Notes: generated by a model from the letters alone, not told the origin. Positions 45,325 through 54,910 are shown, counted from the first letter of the stretch. The stretch: DNA of 64,000 bases from Nocardia fluminea (GCF_002846365.1 NZ_PJMW01000002.1:3534001-3598000), one strand, 5' to 3'. Program-made: numbers and translations.

Positions 45325-46488
45325 ATGACCGCACCACTGCGCCCCGCCGCGCGAGGAATACCCGCGCGCACCTGGTTCGACTTCGCAACGGTGCTGGTCG
45401 CGCTGATTTTGTACAGCATCGCGTGGCCGACGCTGTTCGTCACCCACGAGGTCTCGCCGGTCACCGCGCCCCTGCTGTCGGCGCTGGCGGCCTTCCCGAT
45501 CCTGTTCGTGCGGGTCAACCCGGCGCTGGGGTGGGCGATCTCCGCGGGGGCCGCGCTGCTGTTCTCGATCGGCCTGCAGCCGGGCGCGGACAACGATCTG
45601 CCCTTCCAGGTCGTGCACGTCATCGTGCTGTTCGTGCTGCTGTTCGCGGTGGCGCTGCGAGCCGCGGTGCCGATCGTGGTCGTCGCCTGGGCGGCCACCT
45701 CGATGCTGTTCGCCACGACGATGCCCGGCTCGGACACCGGTCCGCTCTGGGGCTGGGCGATGGGGTTCGGCGCGCTGGCCCTGTTCGGCTACCTCGTGCG
45801 GATCCTGCTGGCCTCGCGGCGCAAGCTCGAGCGCCAGGAAGAGGTGACCGAACTCGAGCGCGCGCGCCGGGCGATCCTCGAGGAGAAGGCGCGCATCGCC
45901 CGTGACCTGCACGATGTGGTCGCCCACCACATGTCGATGGTCGTGGTCCAGGCGCAGACCGCGCCCTACCGGATCGACGACCTCGACCCGGCCTCGCGCG
46001 CCGAGTTCGAGTCGATCGGCGCCACCGCCCGCACCGCGCTCAACGAGATCCGGGGCCTGCTCGGGGTGTTGCGCAGTGACGGCCAGTTGCCCGAACACGC
46101 ACCGCAGCCGCGCGCTGCGGACGTGCCCGCCCTGTGCGCGTCGGCCCTGCGCGCGGGTCTGCCCGTCGACTGGACAGTGACCGGAGACCTGGAATCGGTG
46201 CCGGAGACGACCGGGCTGGTCGTGTATCGGGTGGTGCAGGAGTCGATGGCCAACTGCGCGCGGCACGCACCGGGCGCGGCGGTGCACGTCGCGGTGGCGG
46301 TCGACCCCGGCGAGGTGAGCGTGACCGTGCACAACGCGGCGACCGCCACGGTGCCCCAACCCGGTGCGGGCGGCGGGCACGGCATCGACGGCATGCGCAC
46401 GCGCGTGGTCGCGGTCGGCGGTGAGCTCCACGCAGCGCCCACGCTCAGCGGCGGATTCGAGGTCTCGGTGAAACTTCCCACCCACTAG
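45325..46488 (+). CDS. NarL/DesK-type sensor histidine kinase
   Basis: The 387-residue kinase has five or six N-terminal membrane helices, a short coiled coil, the HisKA_3 phosphorylation site in ARIARDLHDVVAHHMSMVVV (His near residue 195) and a C-terminal ATPase domain (VYRVVQESMANCARHAPGA; GGGHGIDGMRTRV). No large extracytoplasmic sensor is present, so it likely senses the membrane itself. The partner regulator begins 10 bp downstream. Confidence 0.92.
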   Translation: MTAPLRPAARGIPARTWFDFATVLVALILYSIAWPTLFVTHEVSPVTAPLLSALAAFPILFVRVNPALGWAISAGAALLFSIGLQPGADNDLPFQVVHVIVLFVLLFAVALRAAVPIVVVAWAATSMLFATTMPGSDTGPLWGWAMGFGALALFGYLVRILLASRRKLERQEEVTELERARRAILEEKARIARDLHDVVAHHMSMVVVQAQTAPYRIDDLDPASRAEFESIGATARTALNEIRGLLGVLRSDGQLPEHAPQPRAADVPALCASALRAGLPVDWTVTGDLESVPETTGLVVYRVVQESMANCARHAPGAAVHVAVAVDPGEVSVTVHNAATATVPQPGAGGGHGIDGMRTRVVAVGGELHAAPTLSGGFEVSVKLPTH

Positions 46489-46497
46489 GGTGGTCGG

Positions 46498-47163
46498 GTG
46501 GCTATTACCGTTTTGATCGCCGACGACCAGGCGATGGTGCGCCAGGGTTTCGGTGCCCTGCTGGGTGCGCAGACCGATATCAGCGTCGTCGGCGACGCAC
46601 CCGACGGCAAGGTAGCGGTGGCCGAGGCCAAGCGGCTGCGGCCCGATGTGGTGCTGATGGACGTGCGGATGCCGGAGATGAACGGTCTCGACGCCGCCCG
46701 CGCGATCCTGACGGCGAATCTCGATCCGCCGGTGCGGGTCCTCATGCTCACCACGTTCGACATCGACGACTACGTCTACGAGGCGCTGAGCATCGGAGCG
46801 AGCGGGTTCCTGCTCAAGGACGCGCCCGCCGAGGAATTGGTGCGTGCGGTGCGGGTGGTCGCCGACGGTGAGGCGCTGCTCGCGCCGACGATCACCCGCA
46901 GGCTCATCGCCGACGTCACCCGCAGGCGCAATACGGTGCGCGCCGCGCCGTCGCCCGCGCTCGGCACGCTCACCCCACGCGAACGCGAGGTGCTCGAACT
47001 GGTAGCCAAGGGGCTGTCGAACACCGAGATCGCCGCGGCGCTGTTCGTCGCCGAGCAGACCGTGAAAACCCATGTCTCCAAGGTCTTCTCGAAGCTCGGG
47101 CTGCGCGACCGCGCCCAGGCGGTGGTCCTGGCGTATGAATCCGGCCTGGTCGTTCCCGGCTGA
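46498..47163 (+). CDS. NarL/LuxR-type response regulator
   Basis: The 221-residue protein has a receiver domain (VLIADDQAMVRQGF, phospho-acceptor Asp in VVLMDVRMPEMNG near residue 55, Lys in GFLLKDAP) and a C-terminal LuxR helix-turn-helix (LTPREREVLELVAKGLSNTE). GTG start. It forms a pair with the upstream kinase and is paralogous to the regulator at 56218. Targets probably include nearby envelope genes. Confidence 0.93.
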   Translation: MAITVLIADDQAMVRQGFGALLGAQTDISVVGDAPDGKVAVAEAKRLRPDVVLMDVRMPEMNGLDAARAILTANLDPPVRVLMLTTFDIDDYVYEALSIGASGFLLKDAPAEELVRAVRVVADGEALLAPTITRRLIADVTRRRNTVRAAPSPALGTLTPREREVLELVAKGLSNTEIAAALFVAEQTVKTHVSKVFSKLGLRDRAQAVVLAYESGLVVPG

Positions 47164-47173
47164 GCCGGTGCGC

Positions 47174-48070
47174 TCAGCGCGGGCAGACGCCGCCGCGCAG
47201 GTTCGGCAGGTGCCGGGCCAGCAGCAGCGCCATCCGGTCGAGCAGCGCGGTGGTGTCGTCGAACGAGCCCGAATCGGCTTGCGCCGCAAGGGCTACCGCG
47301 AGCTGACCGCTGCCGACGGGCACCAGTCCGAACTGGCGCACGGTGTAGATCCCGGTGACATCGTCGGGTCCCCAGCCGCCCTTGAACTCGGTGTCGTCGA
47401 GCAGTCCGAGACCCCACCCCTGATCCTCGGTGATCTCACCCATCAGCGAGGTGACCACCTCGGCCTGCGGCAGGCACGGCAGGCGCGACGCGAACCGCAC
47501 CTGGTTGGCCAGCGACCATTCGGTGCCACCGAAGGAGGTGCCGTCGAGTTCGGTGCGGGTGCCCGCCTTGCCGGTGGCCGCGTCGCCCGCCTCGTCGAGG
47601 ATCTGCTGCACGGCGTCGGCGGCCTCCGGCGCGTCACCGAGGGATTCCCACAGGCCTTCGGCGGCCTCGTTGTCCGACACCGTGATCGCGGCCTCCACCA
47701 TCTCGAAGATCGACTGGTCGGAGTCGTGGCGCAACGCGGCGACCGCGAGCGGGATCTTGATCGTGGACCAGGCGATGCCGGTGGTCCAATCGCCGTAGAT
47801 CGTCATCCGGCCGCCGCCGACCGGCATCAACGCCATGCCCACCTGTCCCGGCAGCGTCGACTGCAAGAGGGTGAACTCGGCTGCCAGCGAATCGGGCAGC
47901 CCGATGGACAGCCCCGGATGCCAGGCGTCTTCGCTGTTGACGGTGACCGTGGGCGCGCTCACCGCCGTCGGGGTTCCTGGCGTGGCACACGAGGTGGACA
48001 GTGCGGCAGCCGCCAGCACCCCACAGAGCAGCAGCCTGCGACAGGCAGCCGCCGTTCCGGTCGACTTCAC
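47174..48070 (-). CDS. Secreted class A beta-lactamase-like serine hydrolase, probable lipoprotein
   Basis: The 298-residue protein has a signal region ending LSTSC (imperfect lipobox). Motifs: STIK (Ser-x-x-Lys) near residue 102, SDN in VSDNEAAEGLW, and KGG in FKGGWGP, the equivalents of the three active-site boxes of class A beta-lactamases. The Glu166 omega-loop is not evident, so it may be a peptidase or a penicillin-binding remnant. The GTG at 48070 has GGGGAGGA upstream. It diverges from a Ser/Thr kinase. A paralogue lies at 61134. Confidence 0.8.
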   Translation of the reverse strand: MKSTGTAAACRRLLLCGVLAAAALSTSCATPGTPTAVSAPTVTVNSEDAWHPGLSIGLPDSLAAEFTLLQSTLPGQVGMALMPVGGGRMTIYGDWTTGIAWSTIKIPLAVAALRHDSDQSIFEMVEAAITVSDNEAAEGLWESLGDAPEAADAVQQILDEAGDAATGKAGTRTELDGTSFGGTEWSLANQVRFASRLPCLPQAEVVTSLMGEITEDQGWGLGLLDDTEFKGGWGPDDVTGIYTVRQFGLVPVGSGQLAVALAAQADSGSFDDTTALLDRMALLLARHLPNLRGGVCPR

Positions 48071-48224
48071 CACCGAATCCTCCCCACCACCCATCGCGCG
48101 TGCTCCGGCGGTGCAAACTTCTCGTCGAGCGCGTCCGGTCACACCCGGACGACTGTTAGCAAGTTTCACCGATTTTCGGCGAGAATTCGAATGAACGTGG
48201 TCACACGGTCGGAAGGGGGTCGTT
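48071..48224. promoter_or_regulatory. Divergent promoter region, hydrolase versus Ser/Thr kinase
   Basis: The 154-bp gap contains an inverted repeat with arms CGTCCGG / CCGGACG and a 6-base spacer at 48132-48151. Transcripts leave in both directions, so the kinase and the hydrolase may be co-regulated. Confidence 0.45.
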
Positions 48225-51089
48225 GTGCACGACATCGGTGAAGTGTTCGCGGGGTTCACCATCGAGGCGATGCTGGGTCAGGGCGGCATGGGCACGGTGT
48301 ATCTGGCCCGGCATCCGCGCCTGGACCGGCTGACCGCGCTCAAGCTGCTCAACCGGGATCTTTTCGCCGACGAACGCGTGCGCGCGCGGTTCGAACGGGA
48401 GGCCGATCTCGCCGCCGGGCTCGACCATCCCGGCATCGTCACCGTCTTCGACCGGGGGACCGAGGGCGAACAGCTCTGGATCAGCATGCAATACGTCGAC
48501 GGGATCGACGCCGCGACGGTCGACCCGATGGCGCTGCCGCCCGAGCGGGCCGTGCAGATCATCGAAGGCGTGGCCGACGCGCTCGATTACGCGCACGGCA
48601 GGGGCGTACTGCACCGGGATGTGAAGCCCGCCAACATTTTGCTGGCCCGCTCCACCGGCGGCCAGGGCGAGCGGGTCTTCCTCACCGACTTCGGCATCGC
48701 CCGCTTGCGCGCCGACTCCACCCACCTCACCCAGCAGGGAATGTTCACTGCCACACTGGCTTACGCGTCGCCGGAACAGATGACAGGCGCCGAACTCGAC
48801 CACCGCTCCGACCAGTACTCACTGGCCTGCTCGCTGTACTGGCTGTTCACCGGGCTGGCGCCGTTCGACTCCGCCGACCCGAACGAGATCATCCGCGGCA
48901 CGCTCTACGCCCCGCCACCGCCCCTGGCGCTGCGCCGGGCGGGCCTGCCGCCGATCATGGACGCCGTCCTGGCCGCCGCGATGGCGAAACATCCCGCGGC
49001 CCGGTTCGATTCCTGCGCGGCCTTCGCCAAGGCCGCCCGCCAGGCGCTCACCTCCAAGACCCCACCGGTCCTCCCGCGCCCACCCGCCAACCCGGCACCG
49101 ATCTACTATCCGCCCGCCCCCCAGCAACCCCCCGCCGCGCCCTACCCGCAGCCAGGTATGGCGCAACCCGGCTACCAACTCCCGCCCGGACAGGCTGCGC
49201 CACAACCTCATTGGCAGCCCCCCTCCCGTCCGTTCGGAGCCGTCCCGCCTGTTGCCCCGCGACCGGCCGCGCCTGGTGAAGTTCCCCCGGTCGCCCAGCG
49301 ACCGGTCGCGCCTGGTGGTGCGGTGCCAGCCGGTGGAGTTCGTCCGGTCGCCCCGGGTCCGGCCGCGCCTGGTGGTGCGGTGCCGGCCGGTGGAGTTCGT
49401 CCGGTCGCCCAGGGCCCAGCCGCGTCTGATGGTGCGGTGCCGCCTGGTGAAGTTCGTCCGGTCGCCCCGGGTTCGGCCGCGCCTAGTGGTGCGGTGCCGC
49501 CCGGTGAAGTATCGCCGGTGGCCCAGCGCGGTGCAGCGGATCCCGTTGCTGCACAGCCGAATGCGCGCCAATCCTCGCTCGGTGCGGCTGGTGCGGTGTC
49601 TGCCGCTTCGTCGGCGGTCGAGGCGTCCGGCGCTGTGCCGCCGTCAGGCGCCCGGTCGCGATCAGGCGCCGTCCCCTCATCGGCCACCGCGCGGCCATCG
49701 GTTGGTGCGCAGCGCTCCGCGCCAGGGTCGGTGGAAGACGCGGCGGAGAACGTTGGCGATGCCGGAATCTCTTCCAGCCCAGTGTCTCTGGACAAGTCAC
49801 CGTCTTCGGCGGCTCGATCGGATAGCGCCGCAGCGCGCAGCGATGAGGACGCCGACGAGGTATCGGCCACTGCGGTAACCGATGTCGTGTCCATGCGTGA
49901 CGCGGGCGAGCTGGACGCGGCGAACGCCGCGGCACTGACAAACGTCACACTGATCGCTGGAGCCTCGAACGCTGCCCCAGCCGGGCCTGTGACGCCGGAG
50001 GAGGCCGCAGGGCAGTCCGGTCAGCCGAGGCAGCCCGGCAGTGCAGCACAGGGCAACGCGGGCCAGCCGGGCAGCGCGGGCCAGCCGGGCAATGCAGCCC
50101 AGCCGGGCAACGCAGGCCAGCCGGGCAACGCAGGCCAGTCGGGCAACGCGGGCCAGCCAGGTAACGCGGGCCAGCCGGGCAACGCGGGCCAGCCAGGTAA
50201 CGCGGGCCAGCCAGGTAACGCGGGCCAGCCGGGCAACGCGGGGCGGCAGGGTAACGCGGGCCGGCCGGGCAATGTGGGGCAGTCAAGCGGTGCGGGGCAG
50301 CAAGGTAGCCCCGGACAGCAGGTTGCCGTGGGGCAGCCGGGGGGTAAGGGTCAGCGGCAAGGGGCAGGGGGGCCGGGGATGGTGCCGCATCGGGGGTATT
50401 GGCCGGTGCCTCGGCGGGTTTCGGGGGTGCAGCGGTTCGGGTGGGTGGTGTTGGTGGCGCTGGTTGTGGTGTTGGTGGCGTTGGTTGTCGCGTTGGTTGT
50501 CGTCGTGTTGCCGGGGGACGACGGTGATTCCGACGCGGAGAGTGGGGCGAGTGGGCCCGCTGATTCGGTGGCGGAGGTGGTGGATTCGTTCGCGGAGAGC
50601 CGGCGGGTTTTTCCGACCTTGGTTCCGCAGGGGCAGATGAGTGATGGGGTGGGGTATCGGGGGGCGCGGTGTGTGGGGGTGCGCAATGTCAGTGAGCTGG
50701 CGTGGAAAGAGCCGGCGTTGCAGTGGACTCCGATCACGACCGGGTGGCAGTGCGAGCGGTTCGACAATCAGTCGGGGGCGGTGAGCTACCTGGTGCTCGA
50801 ATACGCGACCGTGAGCCAGGCGCGGTCGGTGCTGGAGGCGCTGCCCGCGATGGTTCGCTACGCCGGGAACAAGGACGAAGTGCCGTTCGCGCTACAGCGG
50901 TGGGTGGTTCCGGATCCGGCGAGCATCCGCGTCCAGACCGCACACCAGGTGCTGAGTTTTCCTGGCGACTCCGCCCGCGCGAATTACCTTGTCGCGGTGA
51001 GCCGCCGGGGCAGCAGCGGTACCGGTGGCGCCACCCGCCCCTCCGCGCAGGACGAGGTCATCGCCTGGTGGGACGAAGTTCCCCTCTGA
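48225..51089 (+). CDS. Transmembrane serine/threonine protein kinase with long repeat linker
   Basis: The 954-residue receptor kinase has a complete PknB-type domain at residues 10-280 (GQGGMGTVYLA, TALKLL with the ATP Lys, HRDVKPANIL, DFGIAR, ASPEQ). A Pro/Ala-rich linker follows with a 19-residue repeat and then an AGQPGN hexapeptide run. One membrane helix lies near 737-762, and a 190-residue extracytoplasmic domain without PASTA repeats follows, with two Cys (GARCVGVRN, WQCERFD) and a pattern seen in nocardial kinase sensor domains. GTG start. It diverges from the beta-lactamase-like hydrolase. Codon usage in the linker shows repeats at DNA level, so its length may vary between strains. 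Confidence 0.92.
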   Translation: MHDIGEVFAGFTIEAMLGQGGMGTVYLARHPRLDRLTALKLLNRDLFADERVRARFEREADLAAGLDHPGIVTVFDRGTEGEQLWISMQYVDGIDAATVDPMALPPERAVQIIEGVADALDYAHGRGVLHRDVKPANILLARSTGGQGERVFLTDFGIARLRADSTHLTQQGMFTATLAYASPEQMTGAELDHRSDQYSLACSLYWLFTGLAPFDSADPNEIIRGTLYAPPPPLALRRAGLPPIMDAVLAAAMAKHPAARFDSCAAFAKAARQALTSKTPPVLPRPPANPAPIYYPPAPQQPPAAPYPQPGMAQPGYQLPPGQAAPQPHWQPPSRPFGAVPPVAPRPAAPGEVPPVAQRPVAPGGAVPAGGVRPVAPGPAAPGGAVPAGGVRPVAQGPAASDGAVPPGEVRPVAPGSAAPSGAVPPGEVSPVAQRGAADPVAAQPNARQSSLGAAGAVSAASSAVEASGAVPPSGARSRSGAVPSSATARPSVGAQRSAPGSVEDAAENVGDAGISSSPVSLDKSPSSAARSDSAAARSDEDADEVSATAVTDVVSMRDAGELDAANAAALTNVTLIAGASNAAPAGPVTPEEAAGQSGQPRQPGSAAQGNAGQPGSAGQPGNAAQPGNAGQPGNAGQSGNAGQPGNAGQPGNAGQPGNAGQPGNAGQPGNAGRQGNAGRPGNVGQSSGAGQQGSPGQQVAVGQPGGKGQRQGAGGPGMVPHRGYWPVPRRVSGVQRFGWVVLVALVVVLVALVVALVVVVLPGDDGDSDAESGASGPADSVAEVVDSFAESRRVFPTLVPQGQMSDGVGYRGARCVGVRNVSELAWKEPALQWTPITTGWQCERFDNQSGAVSYLVLEYATVSQARSVLEALPAMVRYAGNKDEVPFALQRWVVPDPASIRVQTAHQVLSFPGDSARANYLVAVSRRGSSGTGGATRPSAQDEVIAWWDEVPL
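49250..49533 (+). repeat. 57-bp coding repeats in the kinase linker
   Basis: A 19-residue unit, about VRPVAPGPAAPGGAVPAGG, recurs roughly four to five times with variation inside the kinase gene. The nucleotide copies are close enough (57-bp period) to suggest recent slippage or recombination. Confidence 0.75.
50040..50290 (+). repeat. 18-bp coding repeats (AGQPGN) in the kinase linker
   Basis: About a dozen tandem 18-bp units encode AGQPGN with a few substitutions, giving a Gly/Pro/Asn-rich, collagen-like flexible spacer just before the membrane helix. The array is nearly perfect in places and likely to vary in copy number. Confidence 0.85.
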
Positions 51090-51120
51090 TCGGTGACACG
51101 GCCGATACCGCGGCGGTCGA

Positions 51121-51154
51121 GCCCGCGACACCGCGGGCACCGGCACCGTGCCCG
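51121..51154. terminator. Overlapping hairpins between convergent kinase and ABC permease genes
   Basis: Two 7-bp stems overlap: GCCCGCG-ACAC-CGCGGGC (51121-51138) and CGGGCAC...GTGCCCG (51134-51154). They lie in the 102-bp gap between two convergent genes. There is no T run, so terminator function is moderate in likelihood. Confidence 0.45.
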
Positions 51155-51191
51155 ACCTGTTCATCCCGGCGAGAAGGTGCCGGCGACCGAC

Positions 51192-53684
51192 TCAGTCCAC
51201 CGCCAGCGCTGCCACGATCGGCATTCGTGCCGCACGCAAGGCGGGCGGGATGGAGCCGAGCAGCGCCAGGATCAGCGCGACCGCACCGTAGACCGCGATC
51301 AGGGGGCTCGGCCGGTAGACGATGTCGATGGTCATCGCGTGGCCGATCGCCACGGTGGCCAGATACTGCACCGCGATACCGACGACGAGACCGATCGCCG
51401 CGCCGATGAATCCGATGCCCGCCGCTTCGGCCAGCACCGAACGCAGCAGGAACTTGCGGTTGGTGCCCATGGCTCGCAGCACCCCCAGCTCCCTGCGACG
51501 TTCGAGAACCGACAGCATCAGGGTGTTCAGCAACGCCACCGTCGCCACCAGGACGACGATCCACAGGATCATGTTGCTCATGGCGGCACCCTGCTGGACG
51601 CTCGAGGAGATCGCGTCCACCATGTCGGCGCCGGTGTCGACATGGATTTCCTGGGGAACCATCGCGCGGACCGCGGCCCGCACCGCGTCGGGATCGGCAC
51701 CGGGCGAGTACTGGATCGACAGGATCGTCTCGCCGGGACGCTGATACCACTCCCGCATCTGGTCGAGGTTCATCATCACCACGCCGGATACCGCCGTGAA
51801 GTACGGAATCACTTGCAGTACAGCGGTTTTACGCTCCCCCGAGGGGGTCGGCATGGTGATCTCGTCGCCGACGGCGAGCGAGAGCGACCGTGCCACATCA
51901 CGGGTGATGACGACACCTTCGCGCCGCTCCATCCGGTCGATCACCGCCCGGTCGACCGCGCCGAGGCGAGTATCGGCGGTGCTCGGCGGATAGCCCTGCA
52001 ACATCACCCGGCCGCTGCCGATGGTCGCGAAGGCCATCTGAGCGGGGCTCACCCGTTCCACGCCCGGTACGTTCGCGACCCGCGCGGCCAGGCCGTCGGG
52101 CAGGACGGGCCCGGTGGGGAACTGTTCGACGGGACTCGGGCTCACGTAAAGATCGGTGTCGCCGAGACTGTGGAACGAATCGGTCGCCGACTTCACCATG
52201 TTGCCCGAGGCCCCACCGAGCGCGACCACGGCCGCGACACCGATCATCACCGTCATCGCGGTGGCCCACACGCGGCGCGGCGCACGTTCCAGCGTCGTCG
52301 CCCCGAGCGCGCCCGGTGCGCCGAACCAGCGGGCGATCGCCGCGGAACCGCGCACGATCGGCCCGGTGGCGGCGAAACAGAGGAACACCGTCGCGGTGAA
52401 CGAGGTCGTGATCGCGGCCAGCGACAGGCGCCCGAGGTCGAGGAACGCGATGACCACCGCCGCCGCACCGAGGAGCACACCCGCGGCCAGGGCGACCCAG
52501 CGCAGCGCCGAGCCGGTCGCCGCCGCGTCGCCGGCCTCCACCGGCGCCAACGCCTCGACGGGCGCGACCTTGTAGACCTGTCTGGCCGCGATCGACGCCG
52601 CCAGCACCGTCGCCACCACACACGCGGCGATCGCCACGGGGATCGCGTAGTTCGGCACCTGGAATTCGGTGCGCGCCTCGACCGATTGCACGATCGCGGC
52701 AGGCAGCCGGTCGATCGCGAACCGCCCCATCAGCGCGCCGATCGCCGCGCCGATCGCCCCGCCGATCAGCCCGAGCATCGCGGCCTCGACGAGCAGATCA
52801 CGCACCATCGGCGCGCGCTTGCCGCCGATCGCCCGCAACAGTGACAGCGTCGGCCTGCGTTGCGCCACCGCCATACTCATCGCGTTGTAGATCAGGAAGG
52901 CCGACACGATCAGCGCGGCCGCCGACGACATCAGTGTGGAATACCGCATGATCTGGATCGCGCCACCGGCCTGCGCGGTGCGCAGACTGGGCTCGGCCAC
53001 CACGGCGCGCCCGTCCACCGCCTCCGTGAGGGCGGTGCGCAGCGCGGCCACATCGGTGCCGGGTTTCACCACGATCTGCACCGAATCGAGCTTGCCGACC
53101 CGGTCGGTGAGGAATTGGATCAGCGGCAGCGGACCCGCCACCACGTGCCCGCCGTTGAGCCGGTCGGTCGCCTCGGAGTCGAGAACGGCGGCCACCTTCG
53201 CGGTGCCCGCTCCGACCGGCACCGCGTCGCCTTCGCGCAGGCCCATGGCCGCGCCGACCAGGACACCGCGCTCGGTGCTCAGCAATTTGGTGGTGTACTG
53301 CGACATCGGCCCGGCCAGATCGCTGCCGAGCGCGCCGATCGTCTGATCCGCGCCGATCAGCAGTGCTCGGTCCGGGCCCGCGCCCAGGGTGCCGCGCAAC
53401 ATCGGCACCGCCGTGGCCACCCCGGGCGTCGCGGCGATCCGGGGGAGCAGTGACTGTTCGAAGCCCGCGTCGGTGATACCGGTGATCTCGAGTTCGGCCG
53501 TGCCGGCCAGGCCCTTGGTGAGCTTGTCGACCGACCCGGTCACCGACCCGGAGATACTCAGCACCGCGACGATCAGCGCGGCCGAGACGCCCATCACCGC
53601 CCCCGACATCAGGGTGCGACCGGGATGGCGGAGCAGTTCACCGAAGTTGAACAGCCGCAATCGATCGATGGCGGCCGCGATCAT
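51192..53684 (-). CDS. ABC transporter permease, FtsX/MacB type
   Basis: The 830-residue membrane protein has an N-terminal helix after RTLMSGAVMGVSAALIVAVL, a large extracytoplasmic domain, then two FtsX-type helix groups separated by another outside domain. It ends in a helix at ALILALLGSIPPALRAARM. Permeases like this move lipoproteins, peptides or other envelope compounds outward. Its ATG overlaps the ATPase stop (ATGA), so translation is coupled. Confidence 0.9.
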   Translation of the reverse strand: MIAAAIDRLRLFNFGELLRHPGRTLMSGAVMGVSAALIVAVLSISGSVTGSVDKLTKGLAGTAELEITGITDAGFEQSLLPRIAATPGVATAVPMLRGTLGAGPDRALLIGADQTIGALGSDLAGPMSQYTTKLLSTERGVLVGAAMGLREGDAVPVGAGTAKVAAVLDSEATDRLNGGHVVAGPLPLIQFLTDRVGKLDSVQIVVKPGTDVAALRTALTEAVDGRAVVAEPSLRTAQAGGAIQIMRYSTLMSSAAALIVSAFLIYNAMSMAVAQRRPTLSLLRAIGGKRAPMVRDLLVEAAMLGLIGGAIGAAIGALMGRFAIDRLPAAIVQSVEARTEFQVPNYAIPVAIAACVVATVLAASIAARQVYKVAPVEALAPVEAGDAAATGSALRWVALAAGVLLGAAAVVIAFLDLGRLSLAAITTSFTATVFLCFAATGPIVRGSAAIARWFGAPGALGATTLERAPRRVWATAMTVMIGVAAVVALGGASGNMVKSATDSFHSLGDTDLYVSPSPVEQFPTGPVLPDGLAARVANVPGVERVSPAQMAFATIGSGRVMLQGYPPSTADTRLGAVDRAVIDRMERREGVVITRDVARSLSLAVGDEITMPTPSGERKTAVLQVIPYFTAVSGVVMMNLDQMREWYQRPGETILSIQYSPGADPDAVRAAVRAMVPQEIHVDTGADMVDAISSSVQQGAAMSNMILWIVVLVATVALLNTLMLSVLERRRELGVLRAMGTNRKFLLRSVLAEAAGIGFIGAAIGLVVGIAVQYLATVAIGHAMTIDIVYRPSPLIAVYGAVALILALLGSIPPALRAARMPIVAALAVD

Positions 53685-54403
53685 GCGTCGACTCGCGAAG
53701 CGACGCGCTCGTCCGCGCCGATCTGACCGTCGCGCAAGGTGATCACCCGGTCGCAGTAGTCGACGGAACTCATGTCATGCGTCACCATCACCACTGAATT
53801 GCCGCGCGCGGTGATGTCGCCCAGCAGGGCGAGGATCGCGGCACCGGTCTTGGAGTCGAGGTTTCCGGTCGGCTCGTCGGCCAGGATCAGCGGCGGATCC
53901 ATGATGAGCGCCCTCGCCACCGCCACGCGCTGCATCTGGCCGCCGGAGAGCTCCGCGGGCCGGTGCTGCGCGCGATCGCCGAGGCCGACCAGGTCGAGCA
54001 GTTCCAGCGCGCGCGGCTTGGCCTTGCGTAAGCCGGTGCCGTCCAACAGCTTCGGCACGGCGACGTTCTCCCACGCCGACAGCGTGGGTAACAGGTTGAA
54101 GAACTGGAAGATGAAGCCGACCTGCTCGAGCCGGAACGCGGCCTGCCGGTCTTCGTCGAGATCGCCGATCTCGGTGCCGCGGAACCGAATCGAGCCCTCA
54201 TCGGGTCGATCGAGTGCGCCGAGCAGGTGCAGCAGGGTGCTCTTGCCGGAACCCGACGGCCCGATGATCGAGGTGAACTCGCCTGCTTCGATGCGCATGC
54301 TCACCTCGTCGAGCGCGCGGACCTCCTGATCGCCGACGCGATACTGCTTGACCACCCTGGTCAACTCCAGCATCGGCTGCTGTGGCGATTCGATGTCGGG
54401 CAT
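53681..54403 (-). CDS. ABC transporter ATPase, MacB/LolD type
   Basis: The 240-residue ATPase has Walker [13 protein letters not shown]-loop [21 protein letters not shown], signature [15 protein letters not shown] and Walker [14 protein letters not shown]. These mark the MacB/LolD group. It stands between a small soluble protein gene and its own permease. The operon diverges from a two-component system, a frequent arrangement for stress-induced exporters (inference). Confidence 0.93.
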   Translation of the reverse strand: MPDIESPQQPMLELTRVVKQYRVGDQEVRALDEVSMRIEAGEFTSIIGPSGSGKSTLLHLLGALDRPDEGSIRFRGTEIGDLDEDRQAAFRLEQVGFIFQFFNLLPTLSAWENVAVPKLLDGTGLRKAKPRALELLDLVGLGDRAQHRPAELSGGQMQRVAVARALIMDPPLILADEPTGNLDSKTGAAILALLGDITARGNSVVMVTHDMSSVDYCDRVITLRDGQIGADERVASRVDA

Positions 54404-54430
54404 ATCTTGTCCCCCAGGGAGTTTCGGGTT

Positions 54431-54754
54431 TCAGCGTGCGAGTGCGCGGTCGCGGGTAGTCTGCCCGATCGCCGGGCGTGCGTCGAGAAGCCCACGCAGG
54501 GCCGGTTGTTCGGCGGCCAGCTCGAGATAGGCCTCCATCGGGGTGCGGCCGTCGATCTCGGCCAGTTCGAGTTTGACCCGCAGATGATTGTCCCAGCGGT
54601 TGGCCAGTGCCCGCAGCAGGCCGTCGATGCCGCCGAAGAGCGTGTCGAGTTCGGGCAGGCCGGCGAACAGGGCCGGGTCGTTCGGGTCGATCGCTGCCCT
54701 GGCGAGCACGGTGTGCACGATCTCGGTGCGGTGGTGCAGATCGGTCCAGGTCAT
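54431..54754 (-). CDS. Small conserved hypothetical protein of the ABC operon
   Basis: The 107-residue soluble protein (MTWTDLHHRTEIVHTVLARA..., ends RDRALAR) is helical and charged, with DNHLRVKLELAEIDGRTPME in the middle. I do not recognise a known domain. Its gene is 27 bp upstream of the ATPase gene on the same strand and is probably the first gene of that operon. GGAAGG precedes the ATG. Possible regulator or adaptor of the transporter. Confidence 0.7.
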   Translation of the reverse strand: MTWTDLHHRTEIVHTVLARAAIDPNDPALFAGLPELDTLFGGIDGLLRALANRWDNHLRVKLELAEIDGRTPMEAYLELAAEQPALRGLLDARPAIGQTTRDRALAR

Positions 54755-54835
54755 GGGCTTCACCTTCCGTGAGCGGGTGACCAGAACGCTACGGGCGCCC
54801 CCCGGCCGAATCGTCGTGCCGGGGACCCGACTTCT

Positions 54836-54855
54836 TCTCCTACCCAGGTAGGAGA
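54836..54855. promoter_or_regulatory. Perfect 20-bp palindrome, likely response-regulator site
   Basis: TCTCCTACC-CA-GGTAGGAGA is symmetric over both 9-base arms. It lies in the 156-bp gap between the ABC operon and the second two-component system, 56 bases before the kinase start. LuxR-type regulators bind such dyads; the MacR site of Streptomyces, TGAGTAC-n2-GTACTCA, is comparable in shape. A half-site-like GGGTAGGGGG occurs upstream of the first kinase near 45257. Confidence 0.7.
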
Positions 54856-54910
54856 TCGGTACCGTTCGCGGGACGATGCCCGCCCGGAACGTGGCGACTA
54901 GCCTTACCTC

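Noticed and set aside
49250..50290. Regular repeats that could be mistaken for a CRISPR array
   Set aside because: The repeats are contiguous, multiples of three and in frame within a kinase gene, with no unique spacers.
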